From Ilumatobacter coccineus YM16-304 (lineage in GTDB: Bacteria; Actinomycetota; Acidimicrobiia; Acidimicrobiales; Ilumatobacteraceae), in the NCBI RefSeq assembly GCF_000348785.1, contig NC_020520.1:1240001-1304000 (forward strand): a stretch of DNA of 64,000 nt, read 5' to 3'. Made by a program: the position numbers and the translations under genes. Positions 55,696 to 64,000 of the stretch are shown piece by piece. The notes below the pieces were generated by a model. The model was not told the DNA's origin. It searched no databases and worked only from the letters and a program-made list of their open reading frames with translations. Every line of letters starts with the position of its first letter. The first letter of the stretch is position 1.

Positions 55696-56585
55696 GCGCA
55701 CACGGCGGCGACGTGGCGGCGGTCGCACGGGCGGCCGGACTCGATCGACGTCGCTTGATCGACCTGTCGGCGAGCATGAATCCGTTCGCTCCCGACATAC
55801 GACCCCTGCTCGCCGATGCACTCGATGTCGTGGTGGACTATCCCGATGCCACTCGAGCACATGCGGCTCTCGCTGAGGTGCTCGACGTCGACCGGGACCG
55901 TCTCGTGCTGACCAACGGCGGGGCCGAAGCGATCGCGCTGGTCGCCGCCGAGCTGGGTGCGGGCAGCGTGGTCGAGCCGGAATTCTCGCTGTACCGACGG
56001 CACCTCGCCCGGGTCGACTCCGACGCACCGCGGTGGCGGTCGAACCCGTCGAATCCGCTCGGGGTGCTGGCCGACGACACCGACGAGGCGCACGTGTGGG
56101 ACGAAGCGTTCCTGCCCCTCGCGACGGGTCGCTGGACCAACGGTCGAGGCGCGTGGCGACTGGGTTCGCTCACGAAGGTGTGGGCGTGCCCGGGGCTCCG
56201 GCTCGGCTACGCCATCGCTCCCGATGCCGATGCTGCGGCACGCATCGCACGTCGACAGCCGCGGTGGTCGGTGAACGGGCTGGCGCTGAGCATCGTCGAA
56301 CCGATGCTGGCCGTGACCGATCTGCCCGGCTGGGCATCGCAGATCGAGGCGCTGCGAGCAGAGTTCTGTGGGCGCCTGCACGACGTTGGTGTGGCGGCAC
56401 GTCCCACCGCTGCGAACTGGGTGCTCGTCGAGGGGGTCGATGCGGCCGACCTGCGCCGGCGTCTCATCGAACAGCGCGTCCTCGTCCGCGACTGCACCAG
56501 CTTCGGGATGGCCGACACCTGTCGTGTAGCGGTGCCGAACCCGCACGATCTCGACGTCGTCGTCGACGCGTTCGCTCGGTCATGA
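55692..56585 (+). CDS. cobC: Cobalamin biosynthesis class I aminotransferase-like protein (CobC/CobD decarboxylase family)
   Basis: A 297-residue PLP protein of the CobC/CobD (threonine-phosphate decarboxylase) type, which supplies (R)-1-amino-2-propanol phosphate for the nucleotide loop. The PLP lysine is K162 in GSLTKVWACPGLRLGY. The N-terminal LIDLSASMNPFAPD resembles the LSSNENP-like region. It is shorter than typical (~350 aa), with a compressed middle, so activity should be confirmed. It overlaps btuD and cbiB. Confidence 0.87.
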   Translation: MSAHGGDVAAVARAAGLDRRRLIDLSASMNPFAPDIRPLLADALDVVVDYPDATRAHAALAEVLDVDRDRLVLTNGGAEAIALVAAELGAGSVVEPEFSLYRRHLARVDSDAPRWRSNPSNPLGVLADDTDEAHVWDEAFLPLATGRWTNGRGAWRLGSLTKVWACPGLRLGYAIAPDADAAARIARRQPRWSVNGLALSIVEPMLAVTDLPGWASQIEALRAEFCGRLHDVGVAARPTAANWVLVEGVDAADLRRRLIEQRVLVRDCTSFGMADTCRVAVPNPHDLDVVVDAFARS

Positions 56586-57508
56586 GCGTCGCGCTCGCGT
56601 CGGTCGGAGCGGTCGTGGCAGACCGACTCCTCGGCGAGCCGCCGGTGCCGTTGCATCCGGTGGTGTGGTTCGGGTCGGCGATGCAACGGGTCGAGGCGAC
56701 GGTCTACGCCGACACGCGCCGAGCGGGCGTGCTCCACGCCGGCGTCGGCGTGCTGCTCGGCGCGGGTACCGGCCTGCTCCTTCGCCGAGCGGCGGGAACG
56801 GGGGTGTCGACGCTGGTCGCCGGCACCGTCTGCGTCGCCGGTCGGATGCTCGAACGCGAGGCGCTCGGCGTGGGTGAACCGCTCGCTGCGGGCGACCTCG
56901 ACACCGCCAGGGCTGCACTGTCGCGTCTGGTCGGTCGCGAGACCGGCGACCTCGACGAGACGGCGGTCGCCAGGGCGACGATCGAAACGGTGGCCGAGAA
57001 CACCGTCGACGCCGTGCTCGGTTCGGTGTGGTGGGCCGCGGCGGCCGGGGCTCCCGGTGTGCTCGCACACCGCGCGGCCAACACGATGGATGCGATGGTC
57101 GGGCATCGGAGTGCCCGGTATCGGCGATACGGCTGGGCGTCGGCACGGCTCGACGACGCGATGAATCTCGTGCCCGCACGGCTGGGCGTGGCCGCGGTCG
57201 TACTCGCTCGGCCTCGCGCCGCGAGCCACATCATCAGCACGGTTCGTCGCGACGCCGAGCAGCACCCGTCGCCGAACGGTGGGGTCATCGAAGCCGCGTT
57301 CGCTGCGGCGCTCGACGTGCGACTCGGCGGCGTGAACCGCTACGGCGACGTGGTGGAGGATCGCGGTCGTCTCGGAACCGGGCGAGACCCGGTCGGTTCC
57401 GACATCGAGCGGGCCACGCGGCTCGCTCGCGACGTGGCGGTGACGAGCGCCGCCATGGTGTTGGCAGGCTCGGTTGCGGTGAAGGCGGTGTGGCGATGCG
57501 TTCGTTGA
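56582..57508 (+). CDS. cbiB: Adenosylcobinamide-phosphate synthase
   Basis: A 308-residue membrane protein of the CbiB/CobD family that attaches aminopropanol (phosphate) to adenosylcobyric acid. The N-terminal VVADRLLGEPPVPLHPVVWFG and the middle RATIETVAENTVDAVLGSVWWAAAAGAPGVLAHRAANTMDAMVGHR stretches (about residues 10-30 and 132-176) are family signatures. About four to five hydrophobic segments are seen. It overlaps cobC by 4 nt and cobQ by 13 nt. Confidence 0.95.
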   Translation: MSVALASVGAVVADRLLGEPPVPLHPVVWFGSAMQRVEATVYADTRRAGVLHAGVGVLLGAGTGLLLRRAAGTGVSTLVAGTVCVAGRMLEREALGVGEPLAAGDLDTARAALSRLVGRETGDLDETAVARATIETVAENTVDAVLGSVWWAAAAGAPGVLAHRAANTMDAMVGHRSARYRRYGWASARLDDAMNLVPARLGVAAVVLARPRAASHIISTVRRDAEQHPSPNGGVIEAAFAAALDVRLGGVNRYGDVVEDRGRLGTGRDPVGSDIERATRLARDVAVTSAAMVLAGSVAVKAVWRCVR

Positions 57509-58863
57509 TGGTGCTGGGATGCACCTCCGATGCCGGCAAGTCGCTGCTCGTCACGGCGCTGTGCCGATGGTTCTCCCGCAACGGGGTACGGGTTGCGCCG
57601 TTCAAGGCGCAGAACATGTCGAACAACGCTCGGGTGGTCGCCGGCGGCGAGATCGGTGTGGCCCAGTGGTTGCAGGCCGGAGCGGCCGGCGTGGAACCGG
57701 ACGTTCGCATGAACCCCGTGCTGCTCAAACCGGAAGCCGACACGCAGAGCCAGGTCGTGGTGCGCGGCGTCGTCGACCGCGCATTGAGCGCCATGCCGTG
57801 GAACGATCGCCACGACGCGCTCTGGACGCCCATGGCGGAGTCGTACGACGAACTCGCCGCGCAGTACGACCTCGTCGTGATCGAAGGCGCAGGAAGCCCG
57901 GCCGAGATCAACCTGCGCGATCAGGTCAACAATCGGATGATCGAGTACGCCGACGCGAGCGGGCTGCTGGCCTCCGACATCGACCGCGGTGGTTCGTTCG
58001 CGCATCTGTACGGCACCTGGGCGCTCGTCCCCGAGGCCACTCGCGCTCGGCTCGATGCGTTCGTGCTCAACCGCTTCCGCGGCGACGCGACGCTGCTCGA
58101 ACCGGGGCCGTCGATGTTGACCGAGCGGACGTCGATGGCGTGCGCCGGCGTGATGCCGATGCTCGACCACGACCTGCCGCGCGAGGAAGGTGCCACCGAA
58201 CGCCCACGCGCACCGATCGGTGCACCCAGGGTCGTGATCCCGCGATTTCCGTTCGGGTCGAACCTCGACGAGTTCGACCTGCTGGGCCACGCCGCCCGCG
58301 TGCGCTGGATCACCGACCCCGGCGCGTTCGACGGGCTCGACCCCGACCGCGACCTGGTCATCCTGCCGGGGTCGAAACACGTCGGTGCCGACCTCGACTG
58401 GATGCGCGAACGCAAGCTCGACGTCGCGGTCCGGTCGGCGGCGCGCCACGGCGTTCGCGTCCTCGGAGTCTGTGGCGGCGCGATGATGCTCGGCCACGAG
58501 ATCATCGACCCGGTCGGTGTCGAAGGTGGCACGCCGCGACGCATCGACGGGCTCGGTCTCCTCGACACGACCACGACGATGCAACCGACGAAGCGAACCG
58601 AACTGGTCGATCTCGAGGTGTTCGGGCAGACGTTCCGCGGCTACGAGATCCGGTACGGCGAACTCGACGGCGGTGTGCGCCACCTCGTCGACGGCAACGT
58701 CTCGGCCACGACGGTCCACGGGTTGTTCGAGCACCCGGCGTTCATCGAAGCGATGCTCGGCGTGGTGGTCACCCCGGTGCTGGAGGCGACGTACGAGCGC
58801 CTGGCCGACGCCGTCGACGCACACCTCGACACCGATCTGCTGCAGGCGCTCGTCGCTCGCTGA
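57496..58863 (+). CDS. cobQ: Cobyric acid synthase
   Basis: A 455-residue glutamine-dependent amidase making adenosylcobyric acid by four amidations. The N-terminal ATP-binding domain has GCTSDAGKS (8-16) and PFKAQNMSNNA. The C-terminal class I glutaminase domain carries C326 in GVCGGAMMLG and the His in TVHGLFEHP. The start lies 13 nt inside cbiB; an in-frame ATG four codons on is possible. It is the last gene of the riboswitch arm. Confidence 0.96.
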   Translation: MRSLMVLGCTSDAGKSLLVTALCRWFSRNGVRVAPFKAQNMSNNARVVAGGEIGVAQWLQAGAAGVEPDVRMNPVLLKPEADTQSQVVVRGVVDRALSAMPWNDRHDALWTPMAESYDELAAQYDLVVIEGAGSPAEINLRDQVNNRMIEYADASGLLASDIDRGGSFAHLYGTWALVPEATRARLDAFVLNRFRGDATLLEPGPSMLTERTSMACAGVMPMLDHDLPREEGATERPRAPIGAPRVVIPRFPFGSNLDEFDLLGHAARVRWITDPGAFDGLDPDRDLVILPGSKHVGADLDWMRERKLDVAVRSAARHGVRVLGVCGGAMMLGHEIIDPVGVEGGTPRRIDGLGLLDTTTTMQPTKRTELVDLEVFGQTFRGYEIRYGELDGGVRHLVDGNVSATTVHGLFEHPAFIEAMLGVVVTPVLEATYERLADAVDAHLDTDLLQALVAR

Positions 58864-58878
58864 GCGAGCGACGTCCCG

Positions 58879-59427
58879 TCAGATCTTCTCCATCGCGATC
58901 GGATCGCCCGGCGGAAACGACACGTCGATCGCGTCGCCCGGCCGGATCGTGCCGCCGTGGACGACCACCGACATCACCCCGGTCTTGCGCACGAGTCGAC
59001 CGTCGTCGTCACGACCGAGCATGGCGCCCTGCAGACCTTCCTGGAACGCGTCGATCTGCACACACGGGTTGCGCAGGCCGGTGAGCGAGAGCAGGCAGTC
59101 GCCGATGCGCAGCGTGGTGCCGACCGGCAGGGTGATGAGGTCGAGTCCGGAGGTGGTGATGTTCTCGCCGAGATCGCCGGGAGCGACGCTGAAGTCGGCG
59201 GCGTTCACCTCGTCGAGCAGTTCGGACGCGACCAGGTGCACTTGGCGCAGGTTGGGTTGGTTCGGATCGCGGGCGACGCGAGAGCGGTGTTTCACTTGCG
59301 CGCCCATGTGGGCGTCGCCGTCGACGCCGAGGCCGGGGAGCAACGCGATCTCGTCGACCGTCTGCTTCGAGAAGCCGTGCTCGTGGCTTCGATGGACGGC
59401 GATGACGGAACCTCGAGGAGTCGACAC
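58879..59427 (-). CDS. MOSC domain-containing protein
   Basis: A 182-residue single-domain MOSC protein. MOSC domains bind molybdenum-cofactor ligands and take part in sulfur transfer. The expected central region GDLGENITTSGLDL and the conserved Cys in LRNPCVQID are present. The N-terminal beta-barrel start fits YiiM-like proteins that act on N-hydroxylated bases. The GTG start is 7 nt from TACCGT (59435-59440). It converges with cobQ; no Moco genes are nearby. Confidence 0.9.
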   Translation of the reverse strand: MSTPRGSVIAVHRSHEHGFSKQTVDEIALLPGLGVDGDAHMGAQVKHRSRVARDPNQPNLRQVHLVASELLDEVNAADFSVAPGDLGENITTSGLDLITLPVGTTLRIGDCLLSLTGLRNPCVQIDAFQEGLQGAMLGRDDDGRLVRKTGVMSVVVHGGTIRPGDAIDVSFPPGDPIAMEKI

Positions 59428-59487
59428 GTCGGCAACGGTAGTGATCGCAACTGAACGCAGCGTGAACGGTTCCGTAACCTGGACACC

Positions 59488-60243
59488 ATGAGCGAGAGCG
59501 ACTATCCCGGGTTCGACGGCGTGGAGCCGTACGGCACCGCACGCGATGTCGACGCGGAGCGGGCCCATCGCAAACGCATGTGTGCGCTCGGCTACCGCAT
59601 CTTCGGCGCGATGCGATGGGGACAGCTCGGTGACGGGCACGTGTCGGCGCGAGATCCGGAGCAGACCGACCACTTCTGGTTGCTCGACTGGGGCGTGCCG
59701 TTCAGCGAGGCGACCGTCGACCGTCTGGTGCTCGTCGGGCCGGGCGACGGCGTCGAGTCGGTGAACACCGCCGGCTACAACATCCACGCACCGATCCTCG
59801 ACGCGCGTTCCGACGCGGTGTCGGCGGCTCACACTCACACCCAGTTCGGCACACCGTGGTCGGCCAACGTCGAACCGTTCCGGGCGCTCAGCCAGGAGTC
59901 GTGTGCGTTCGTGTTCGATCAGGCGATGTTCGACGACGAGGAAGTCGAGGTGCTGTCGTTCGACGGCGGCAAGCGGATCGCTGCCGCGCTCGGCGACAAC
60001 AAGCTGTGCATCCTGCGCAATCACGGGCTCCTCACCGTCGGGCAGACGGTCGAGGCGGCGGTCGGGTGGTTCGTCATGGCCGAACGGGTCGCCGAAGTGC
60101 ACGTCAAGGCGCCCGACGGCAAGGCGATCAGCGACGCCGCGGCGCGCATCGCCGCCACGACCCTGAGTCCCGAGCACGCCGGCTGGCGGATCTTCCAGTG
60201 GCTGCAGCGGTCGTTGGTTCCCGACCCGACCGTCGTCGACTGA
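59488..60243 (+). CDS. Class II aldolase/adducin family protein
   Basis: A 251-residue class II aldolase-like protein. The metal-binding histidine cluster is AAHTHTQFG near residue 115, with a third His in ILRNHGLLTVG near residue 176. A Glu/Asp at the QLGDGHVSARDPE turn occupies the usual N-terminal binding position. Relatives act on fuculose, ribulose or methylthioribulose phosphate, or are not aldolases at all; the substrate is unknown here. TAACCT (59475-59480) lies 7 nt upstream of the ATG. Confidence 0.9.
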   Translation: MSESDYPGFDGVEPYGTARDVDAERAHRKRMCALGYRIFGAMRWGQLGDGHVSARDPEQTDHFWLLDWGVPFSEATVDRLVLVGPGDGVESVNTAGYNIHAPILDARSDAVSAAHTHTQFGTPWSANVEPFRALSQESCAFVFDQAMFDDEEVEVLSFDGGKRIAAALGDNKLCILRNHGLLTVGQTVEAAVGWFVMAERVAEVHVKAPDGKAISDAAARIAATTLSPEHAGWRIFQWLQRSLVPDPTVVD

Positions 60244-60244
60244 C

Positions 60245-61135
60245 TCAGCCGAACGCCACCACGCCGAGCACACCGGCCAGTACCAGCGCACTCGCCGCGT
60301 ACTCGGCTCGGGTGTGCTGCTCGCGCAGCCACACCGCGGAGATCACGAACGCCAGCAGCAGCTCCACCTGCCCGAGGGTGCGCACCTTCGCCGCGGAGGT
60401 GAGGGTGACGGCGATGGCCCAGCACGCCGAACCCGAGAGGCTGAGGATGCCGACGGGCATGGCGGCACGCCAGTTGGTCGCCACCGAACGGAGGCCCGGC
60501 CGGTCGGTCACGGCGAGCTGTGTGCCGTTGACGAGGGTCTGGATCGCGAGCATCGCGGTCAGGGTGAGCAGCGCACGGTTCCAGGTGGGCGCGTCGCCCA
60601 ACGAGTTCGACGCGCCGCGGATGCCGGCGGCGGCGAGCGCGAAACCGAGCGCGGCGAGGATGCCCATGAGCGCCGCCCGGTCGCCGGCCAGGCGCAGCGC
60701 ATCGGTGATCTTGCCCGGCGCTGCGAGCCAGGCGACGCCGAGCATGCACACCACGGCACCGATCCAGCCGAGCGGGGCGAGTGGTTCACCCAGGGCGACG
60801 GCGGAGATGACGGCGACGAGGATGATCTCGGTCTTGACGTACACCGTGCCGATCGCGAAGTCGCGGAGCCGGAACGATTCGAGCAGCGCCACGGTGCCGA
60901 GGATCTGGGCGACGCCCGCACCGGCGATGATCGGCCAGAAGCGGGCTGGAGGTGTCGGCAGTTCGGCGCCGACGATGCCGAACGTGATGATCGACGCGAT
61001 CGCCGCGAGCGGGAACCCGTAGGCGTAGCGGACGAAGCCCGCTGGATTGACCGCGAGCACGCGACGGAGTTCGTGCTGTCGAGCCGTCCGCAGGATCTGG
61101 AACGTGGCGGCGAGGAGCGTGACCGGAATCCACAT
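60245..61135 (-). CDS. EamA-type DMT superfamily transporter
   Basis: A 296-residue membrane protein with about ten short helices, in the EamA/drug-metabolite transporter superfamily. Two internal repeats of about 140 residues are visible, each ending with a tight GAVVCMLGVAWLA- or SALVLAGVLGVVA-like hydrophobic helix. Substrate and direction cannot be told from sequence. It converges with the class II aldolase gene (1 bp gap). The upstream region has a TGTCTCAAC/GTTGAGACA inverted repeat. Confidence 0.87.
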   Translation of the reverse strand: MWIPVTLLAATFQILRTARQHELRRVLAVNPAGFVRYAYGFPLAAIASIITFGIVGAELPTPPARFWPIIAGAGVAQILGTVALLESFRLRDFAIGTVYVKTEIILVAVISAVALGEPLAPLGWIGAVVCMLGVAWLAAPGKITDALRLAGDRAALMGILAALGFALAAAGIRGASNSLGDAPTWNRALLTLTAMLAIQTLVNGTQLAVTDRPGLRSVATNWRAAMPVGILSLSGSACWAIAVTLTSAAKVRTLGQVELLLAFVISAVWLREQHTRAEYAASALVLAGVLGVVAFG

Positions 61136-61137
61136 GG

Positions 61138-61177
61138 TGTCTCAACCTGTGGGATGTGGGTCCCGCAAGTTGAGACA
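61138..61177 (-). promoter_or_regulatory. Inverted repeat upstream of the DMT transporter gene
   Basis: TGTCTCAAC (61138-61146) and its exact inverse GTTGAGACA (61169-61177) are separated by 22 bp, directly upstream of the start at 61135, with a further GGGA/TCCC symmetry in the spacer. The half-sites are three turns apart centre to centre, consistent with a dimeric regulator at the promoter. Confidence 0.55.
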
Positions 61178-61188
61178 ACCCTATCGGG

Positions 61189-62646
61189 TCAGCGTGCGGG
61201 GGAGGGCGGGTACCAGTGGTCGCCGGGCTCGAGGATGTTGTCGGCCTCCGAGGGGCCCCACGAATCGCGGAAGTACGGGAAGATCTCGCCGGGCTCGTCG
61301 AGCGCCGGCTGCACGATCGCCCACGTGCCTTCGACGACGTCTTGGCGGGCGAATCGACGCAGCGAGCCGACGAGCGCGTCACCGAGCAGGCGCTCGTACG
61401 CGTCCTGCCGTTCGCCGAGCGCCGCGGCGAAGTCGACGTCGACGTCGACCTCCTGGCTGTCGAGGCTGGGACCGGGCGTCTTGGCCTGGAGCGCGAAGGT
61501 GACCCCGTCGTTCTTGCCGAGCCGCAGCCGGATCAGGTTGCGTTCGGGCGGCGGGCTGCCGGCCTCGTCGAACAGCATGCGCGGCGGCTCGCGCAGTTCG
61601 ATCACCGCTTCGGTCGCGTTCTCGGCGAGCCCCTTGCCGACGCGGACGTACCAGGGCACACCGGCCCAGCGCCACGAGTCGATCTCGAGGCGCACGGCGG
61701 CGAAGGTCTCGACCGACGAGTCGTCGGCCACGCCGTCTTCGTCTCGATACCCGACGTACTGACCGCGCACCATCTGCGAGCACTCGATCGGGCGCATGGC
61801 GCTGATGACCTTGGCCTTCTCGTCTTGGAGGAAGCGGGCATCAGGGCCCGCCGGGGGCTCCATCGCGAGGAGCGCGATCACCTGGAGCAGGTGGTTCTGC
61901 AACACGTCGCGGATGGCGCCGACGCCTTCGTAGAAGCTGCCGCGACCCTCGACGCCGATCGTCTCCGACATGGTGACCTGCACGCTGCGGACGTAGTTGC
62001 GGTTCCAGACGGGTTCGAGCAACGTGTTCGCGAAGCGGAACACGAGGAGGTCTTCGACGGCTTCCTTGCCGAGGTAGTGGTCGATGCGGAAGATGTGGTC
62101 TTCGGGAAACACCGAGTGCAGCGTCTGGTTGAGTTCGACGGCCGAATCGAGATCGCGTCCGAACGGCTTCTCGACCACGATGCGGCCGCGTTCGTTGAGG
62201 CCGACCGACGCCAGCTTCTCGGCCACCATCGGGAAGATCGACGGCGGTATCGCCATGTAGAACACCGCGGTCTCCGAGCCATGGCGGTCGAGCGTGTCGC
62301 GCAGTTCTTCCCAGGTGGCTTCGTCGGCGTAGTCGCCCTGGATGAGGTCGAGCCGGTCCGACAGCGAGCTGATGATCTCGTCGTCGGCGTCGTCGACGTG
62401 GGCCTCGATCGATTCGCGTGCGTGCGTGCGGAAGTCGTCGTCGGTCCAGTCGCTGCGGGCGACGCCGATGACGGGGACGTCGAGTGTGTTGGAGCGTTCG
62501 AGTTTGTAGAGCGACGGGAACAGCTTGCGCTTGGCGAGGTCGCCGGTTGCGCCGAACAGCACGAGCGCGTCGGCTTCGGGCTGGTTCGGGTCGATCTGCG
62601 CGGTGTCGACGTACGGAACGTCGGTCGTGATGGGCTGCTCGCTCAT
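61189..62646 (-). CDS. zwf: Glucose-6-phosphate 1-dehydrogenase
   Basis: A 485-residue NADP-dependent oxidase of glucose 6-phosphate, the entry step of the oxidative pentose phosphate pathway. The nucleotide-binding loop GATGDLAKRK is near residue 36 and the substrate motif RIDHYLGKE near residue 190. The start at 62646 overlaps the gnd stop by 4 nt; the same frame stays open far upstream through gnd, but this is an out-of-frame shadow. An N-terminal extension of about 25 polar residues precedes the fold. Confidence 0.97.
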   Translation of the reverse strand: MSEQPITTDVPYVDTAQIDPNQPEADALVLFGATGDLAKRKLFPSLYKLERSNTLDVPVIGVARSDWTDDDFRTHARESIEAHVDDADDEIISSLSDRLDLIQGDYADEATWEELRDTLDRHGSETAVFYMAIPPSIFPMVAEKLASVGLNERGRIVVEKPFGRDLDSAVELNQTLHSVFPEDHIFRIDHYLGKEAVEDLLVFRFANTLLEPVWNRNYVRSVQVTMSETIGVEGRGSFYEGVGAIRDVLQNHLLQVIALLAMEPPAGPDARFLQDEKAKVISAMRPIECSQMVRGQYVGYRDEDGVADDSSVETFAAVRLEIDSWRWAGVPWYVRVGKGLAENATEAVIELREPPRMLFDEAGSPPPERNLIRLRLGKNDGVTFALQAKTPGPSLDSQEVDVDVDFAAALGERQDAYERLLGDALVGSLRRFARQDVVEGTWAIVQPALDEPGEIFPYFRDSWGPSEADNILEPGDHWYPPSPAR

Positions 62647-63665
62647 CGGCTGGACTCCTTCTTCTCCTTGTGGCCGCCGAACCCGGCGCGCATCGCCGAC
62701 AGCGCCTTGTCGGCCACGTCGGATCGACCGCGCGAGCTGAACCGTTGGAACAGTGCCGCCGACAGCACGGGCACCGGCACGCCTTCGTCGATGGCGGCGT
62801 CGATGGTCCAGCGGCCTTCGCCCGAGTCGCTGACGTGGCCGGAGTAGGCGTCGAGGTTCGGGTCGTCGAGGTAGGCCTCGGCGGTGAGGTCGAGCAGCCA
62901 CGACGTGATCACCGACCCGCGTCGCCACACTTCGGTGACCTTCGCCAGGTCGATGTCGTACTGGTAGTACTCGGCAGCGTCGAGCGGCGCGGTCTCGGCG
63001 TCGATCTCGTGGTCCTCCTTGCCGATGTTGGCCTTGGCGAGCACGTTGAGGCCTTCGCCCAGGGCGGCCATGAGGCCGTACTCGATGCCGTTGTGCACCA
63101 TCTTCACGAAGTGGCCCGAGCCACTCGGGCCGCAATGGAGCCAACCCTGCTCCTCGGGGGCGATGTCGCCGGTGCGGCCGGGGGTGCGCTCGGCTGCCTC
63201 GACGCCGGGTGCGAGGGTGTCGAAGACCGGTTCCAGGCGCTCGACCGCAGTGTCGTCGCCGCCGATCATCAGGCAGTAGCCGCGCTCGAGTCCGGCGACA
63301 CCACCACTGGTGCCGACGTCGACGTAGTGGATGCCGTCGCCGGCGTACTTCTTCGACCGGTCGACGTCGAGGTGGTACCACGAGTTGCCGCCGTCGATGA
63401 CGGTGTCGTCGGGGTCGAGCAGCGGAATCAGCTGCTCGAGGGTGCCCTCGACGTAGGCCGCGGGGATCATCACCCAGATCGAGCGCGGCGCGTCGAGCGA
63501 GGCGACGAGTTCTTCGAGTGAGTGTGCGCCGGTGAATCCCTCGGCTTCGAGTGCCGTGACGGCGTCGTGGTTCACGTCGAACACGACGCAGTCGTGGCCT
63601 CCTCCCGCGAGTCGTCGCACCATGTTGGCGCCCATCCGGCCGAGTCCGATCATGCCCAGTTGCAT
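62643..63665 (-). CDS. gnd: 6-phosphogluconate dehydrogenase, decarboxylating (short class)
   Basis: A 340-residue GndA/YqeC-type enzyme, shorter than the 470-residue E. coli class. It converts 6-phosphogluconate to ribulose 5-phosphate. The N-terminal Rossmann loop GLGRMG is at 7-12, the substrate motif is DVGTSGGVAGLERG near residue 118, and the catalytic Lys/Asn region is HFVKMVHNGIEYG near residue 180. The start at 63665 begins the Rossmann fold directly. It forms a two-gene operon with zwf; 6-phosphogluconolactonase is not visible here. Confidence 0.96.
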   Translation of the reverse strand: MQLGMIGLGRMGANMVRRLAGGGHDCVVFDVNHDAVTALEAEGFTGAHSLEELVASLDAPRSIWVMIPAAYVEGTLEQLIPLLDPDDTVIDGGNSWYHLDVDRSKKYAGDGIHYVDVGTSGGVAGLERGYCLMIGGDDTAVERLEPVFDTLAPGVEAAERTPGRTGDIAPEEQGWLHCGPSGSGHFVKMVHNGIEYGLMAALGEGLNVLAKANIGKEDHEIDAETAPLDAAEYYQYDIDLAKVTEVWRRGSVITSWLLDLTAEAYLDDPNLDAYSGHVSDSGEGRWTIDAAIDEGVPVPVLSAALFQRFSSRGRSDVADKALSAMRAGFGGHKEKKESSR

Positions 63666-63751
63666 GGGCACAGCCTGCCACGAACGGAGGCGTGTCGGCT
63701 CTCGGTGCTCGTCGGTTTCCCGCGGCGCCACCGGCGTGCTCTGGACGCCGA

Positions 63752-64000
63752 TCAGGTGTCGGGTTCGGACTCTCGACGGTCGAGTTCGCGAATCGATCCG
63801 GTGTCGAGGGCTTCGAGGTGGTCGGCGCCGCCCATCGACTTGACGAGGCGCTGGAGTTCACGCAACCGATCGTCGACGAGGGCTGGTGGAGCGCCGGCGG
63901 CGACGAGGTCGGCGATCTCGGTCGCGGCAGCCCGCGCCTCGCTCAACACGGCGTGGTCGAGCGGGACGGTCGGGTCTCGATGGAGGTCGGGGTCGGCGAG
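63752..64000 (-). CDS. Hypothetical protein, C-terminal part (cut by window edge)
   Basis: The reading frame is open to the right edge of the window and ends at 63752. The visible 82 residues are charged and helix-prone (LSEARAAATEIADLVAAGAPP, then RLRELQRLVKSM), suggesting a small cytosolic helical protein or domain. No family is assigned. It lies upstream of gnd on the same strand with an 86-bp gap. A GTG inside the visible part could be a start, but the frame continues beyond it. Confidence 0.55.
   Translation of the reverse strand, partial: LADPDLHRDPTVPLDHAVLSEARAAATEIADLVAAGAPPALVDDRLRELQRLVKSMGGADHLEALDTGSIRELDRRESEPDT

Noticed and set aside
49671-58863. Complete de novo cobalamin pathway in this locus
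   Set aside because: Only uptake, adenosylation, amidation to cobyric acid and nucleotide-loop genes are present; no corrin-ring genes are visible in the window.
61189-63861. A single 890-residue fused protein ahead of zwf
   Set aside because: The upstream part is an out-of-frame reading through gnd; zwf has its own start overlapping the gnd stop by 4 nt.

Overview
The window is strongly GC-rich, densely coded chromosomal DNA of actinobacterial character. I infer a member of the Actinomycetota, most likely an Acidimicrobiia/Ilumatobacter-like organism. The basis is many leaderless genes, a PAC2-family protein, a DUF222-HNH gene, acidic [E/D]-rich lipoprotein linkers and actinobacterial-type SerC. 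The assignment to class is an inference that I could not test. I see no rRNA, tRNA, CRISPR array, prophage or insertion sequence.

Layout. 1-299: intergenic DNA with hairpins and a four-copy 36-bp tandem repeat abutting pepN. 300-10079: aminopeptidase N, a PfkB kinase overlapping a phosphohexomutase, a PhyH dioxygenase, adenosine deaminase and uracil phosphoribosyltransferase, a cupredoxin-bearing lipoprotein, and QueF. 10120-16478 (minus strand): a nucleoside-uptake operon (BMP lipoprotein, two-domain ATPase, two permeases) ending in a second adenosine deaminase. This makes 6.5-16.5 kb a nucleoside scavenging district. 16.7-36 kb is an accessory stretch: SGNH/DUF459 protein, enoyl-CoA hydratase-like protein, Wzy-like ligase with TPRs, two ECF sigma factors each overlapped by a single-pass membrane partner, DUF222-HNH, VanZ-like, CPBP protease with TetR, DinB, a HI0933-type flavoprotein, a LysM lipoprotein, an HTH regulator divergent from a hydrolase, and TetR divergent from an MFS exporter. 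37-40.7 kb: ilvB-ilvN-ilvC behind a leader peptide rich in Leu/Val/Ile codons and a terminator (attenuation). 40.8-43.3 kb: two MscS-related membrane proteins around an ECF sigma/anti-sigma pair. 43.4-45 kb: O-acetylhomoserine sulfhydrylase preceded by an unusual non-coding or small-ORF region. 45-49.6 kb: small lipoprotein, PAC2, SerC, an aminotransferase and DUF368. 49.7-58.9 kb: a divergent cobalamin locus. One arm is cobO-cobU-cobT-cobS. The other is a cobalamin riboswitch followed by btuF-btuC-btuD-cobC-cbiB-cobQ. The locus covers uptake and late assembly; no corrin-ring genes are visible here. 58.9-64 kb: MOSC, class II aldolase, DMT transporter, gnd-zwf (pentose phosphate entry) and a gene cut by the window edge.

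A theme across the window is a TANNNT box 6-10 nt upstream of the start codon in about eighteen genes, with no Shine-Dalgarno sequence. This implies widespread leaderless transcription, and I used it to choose several starts. The most interesting loci are the metY upstream region, the ilv attenuator, the sigma/anti-sigma/mechanosensitive-type channel operon, and the sigma factor with a 696-residue one-pass partner.
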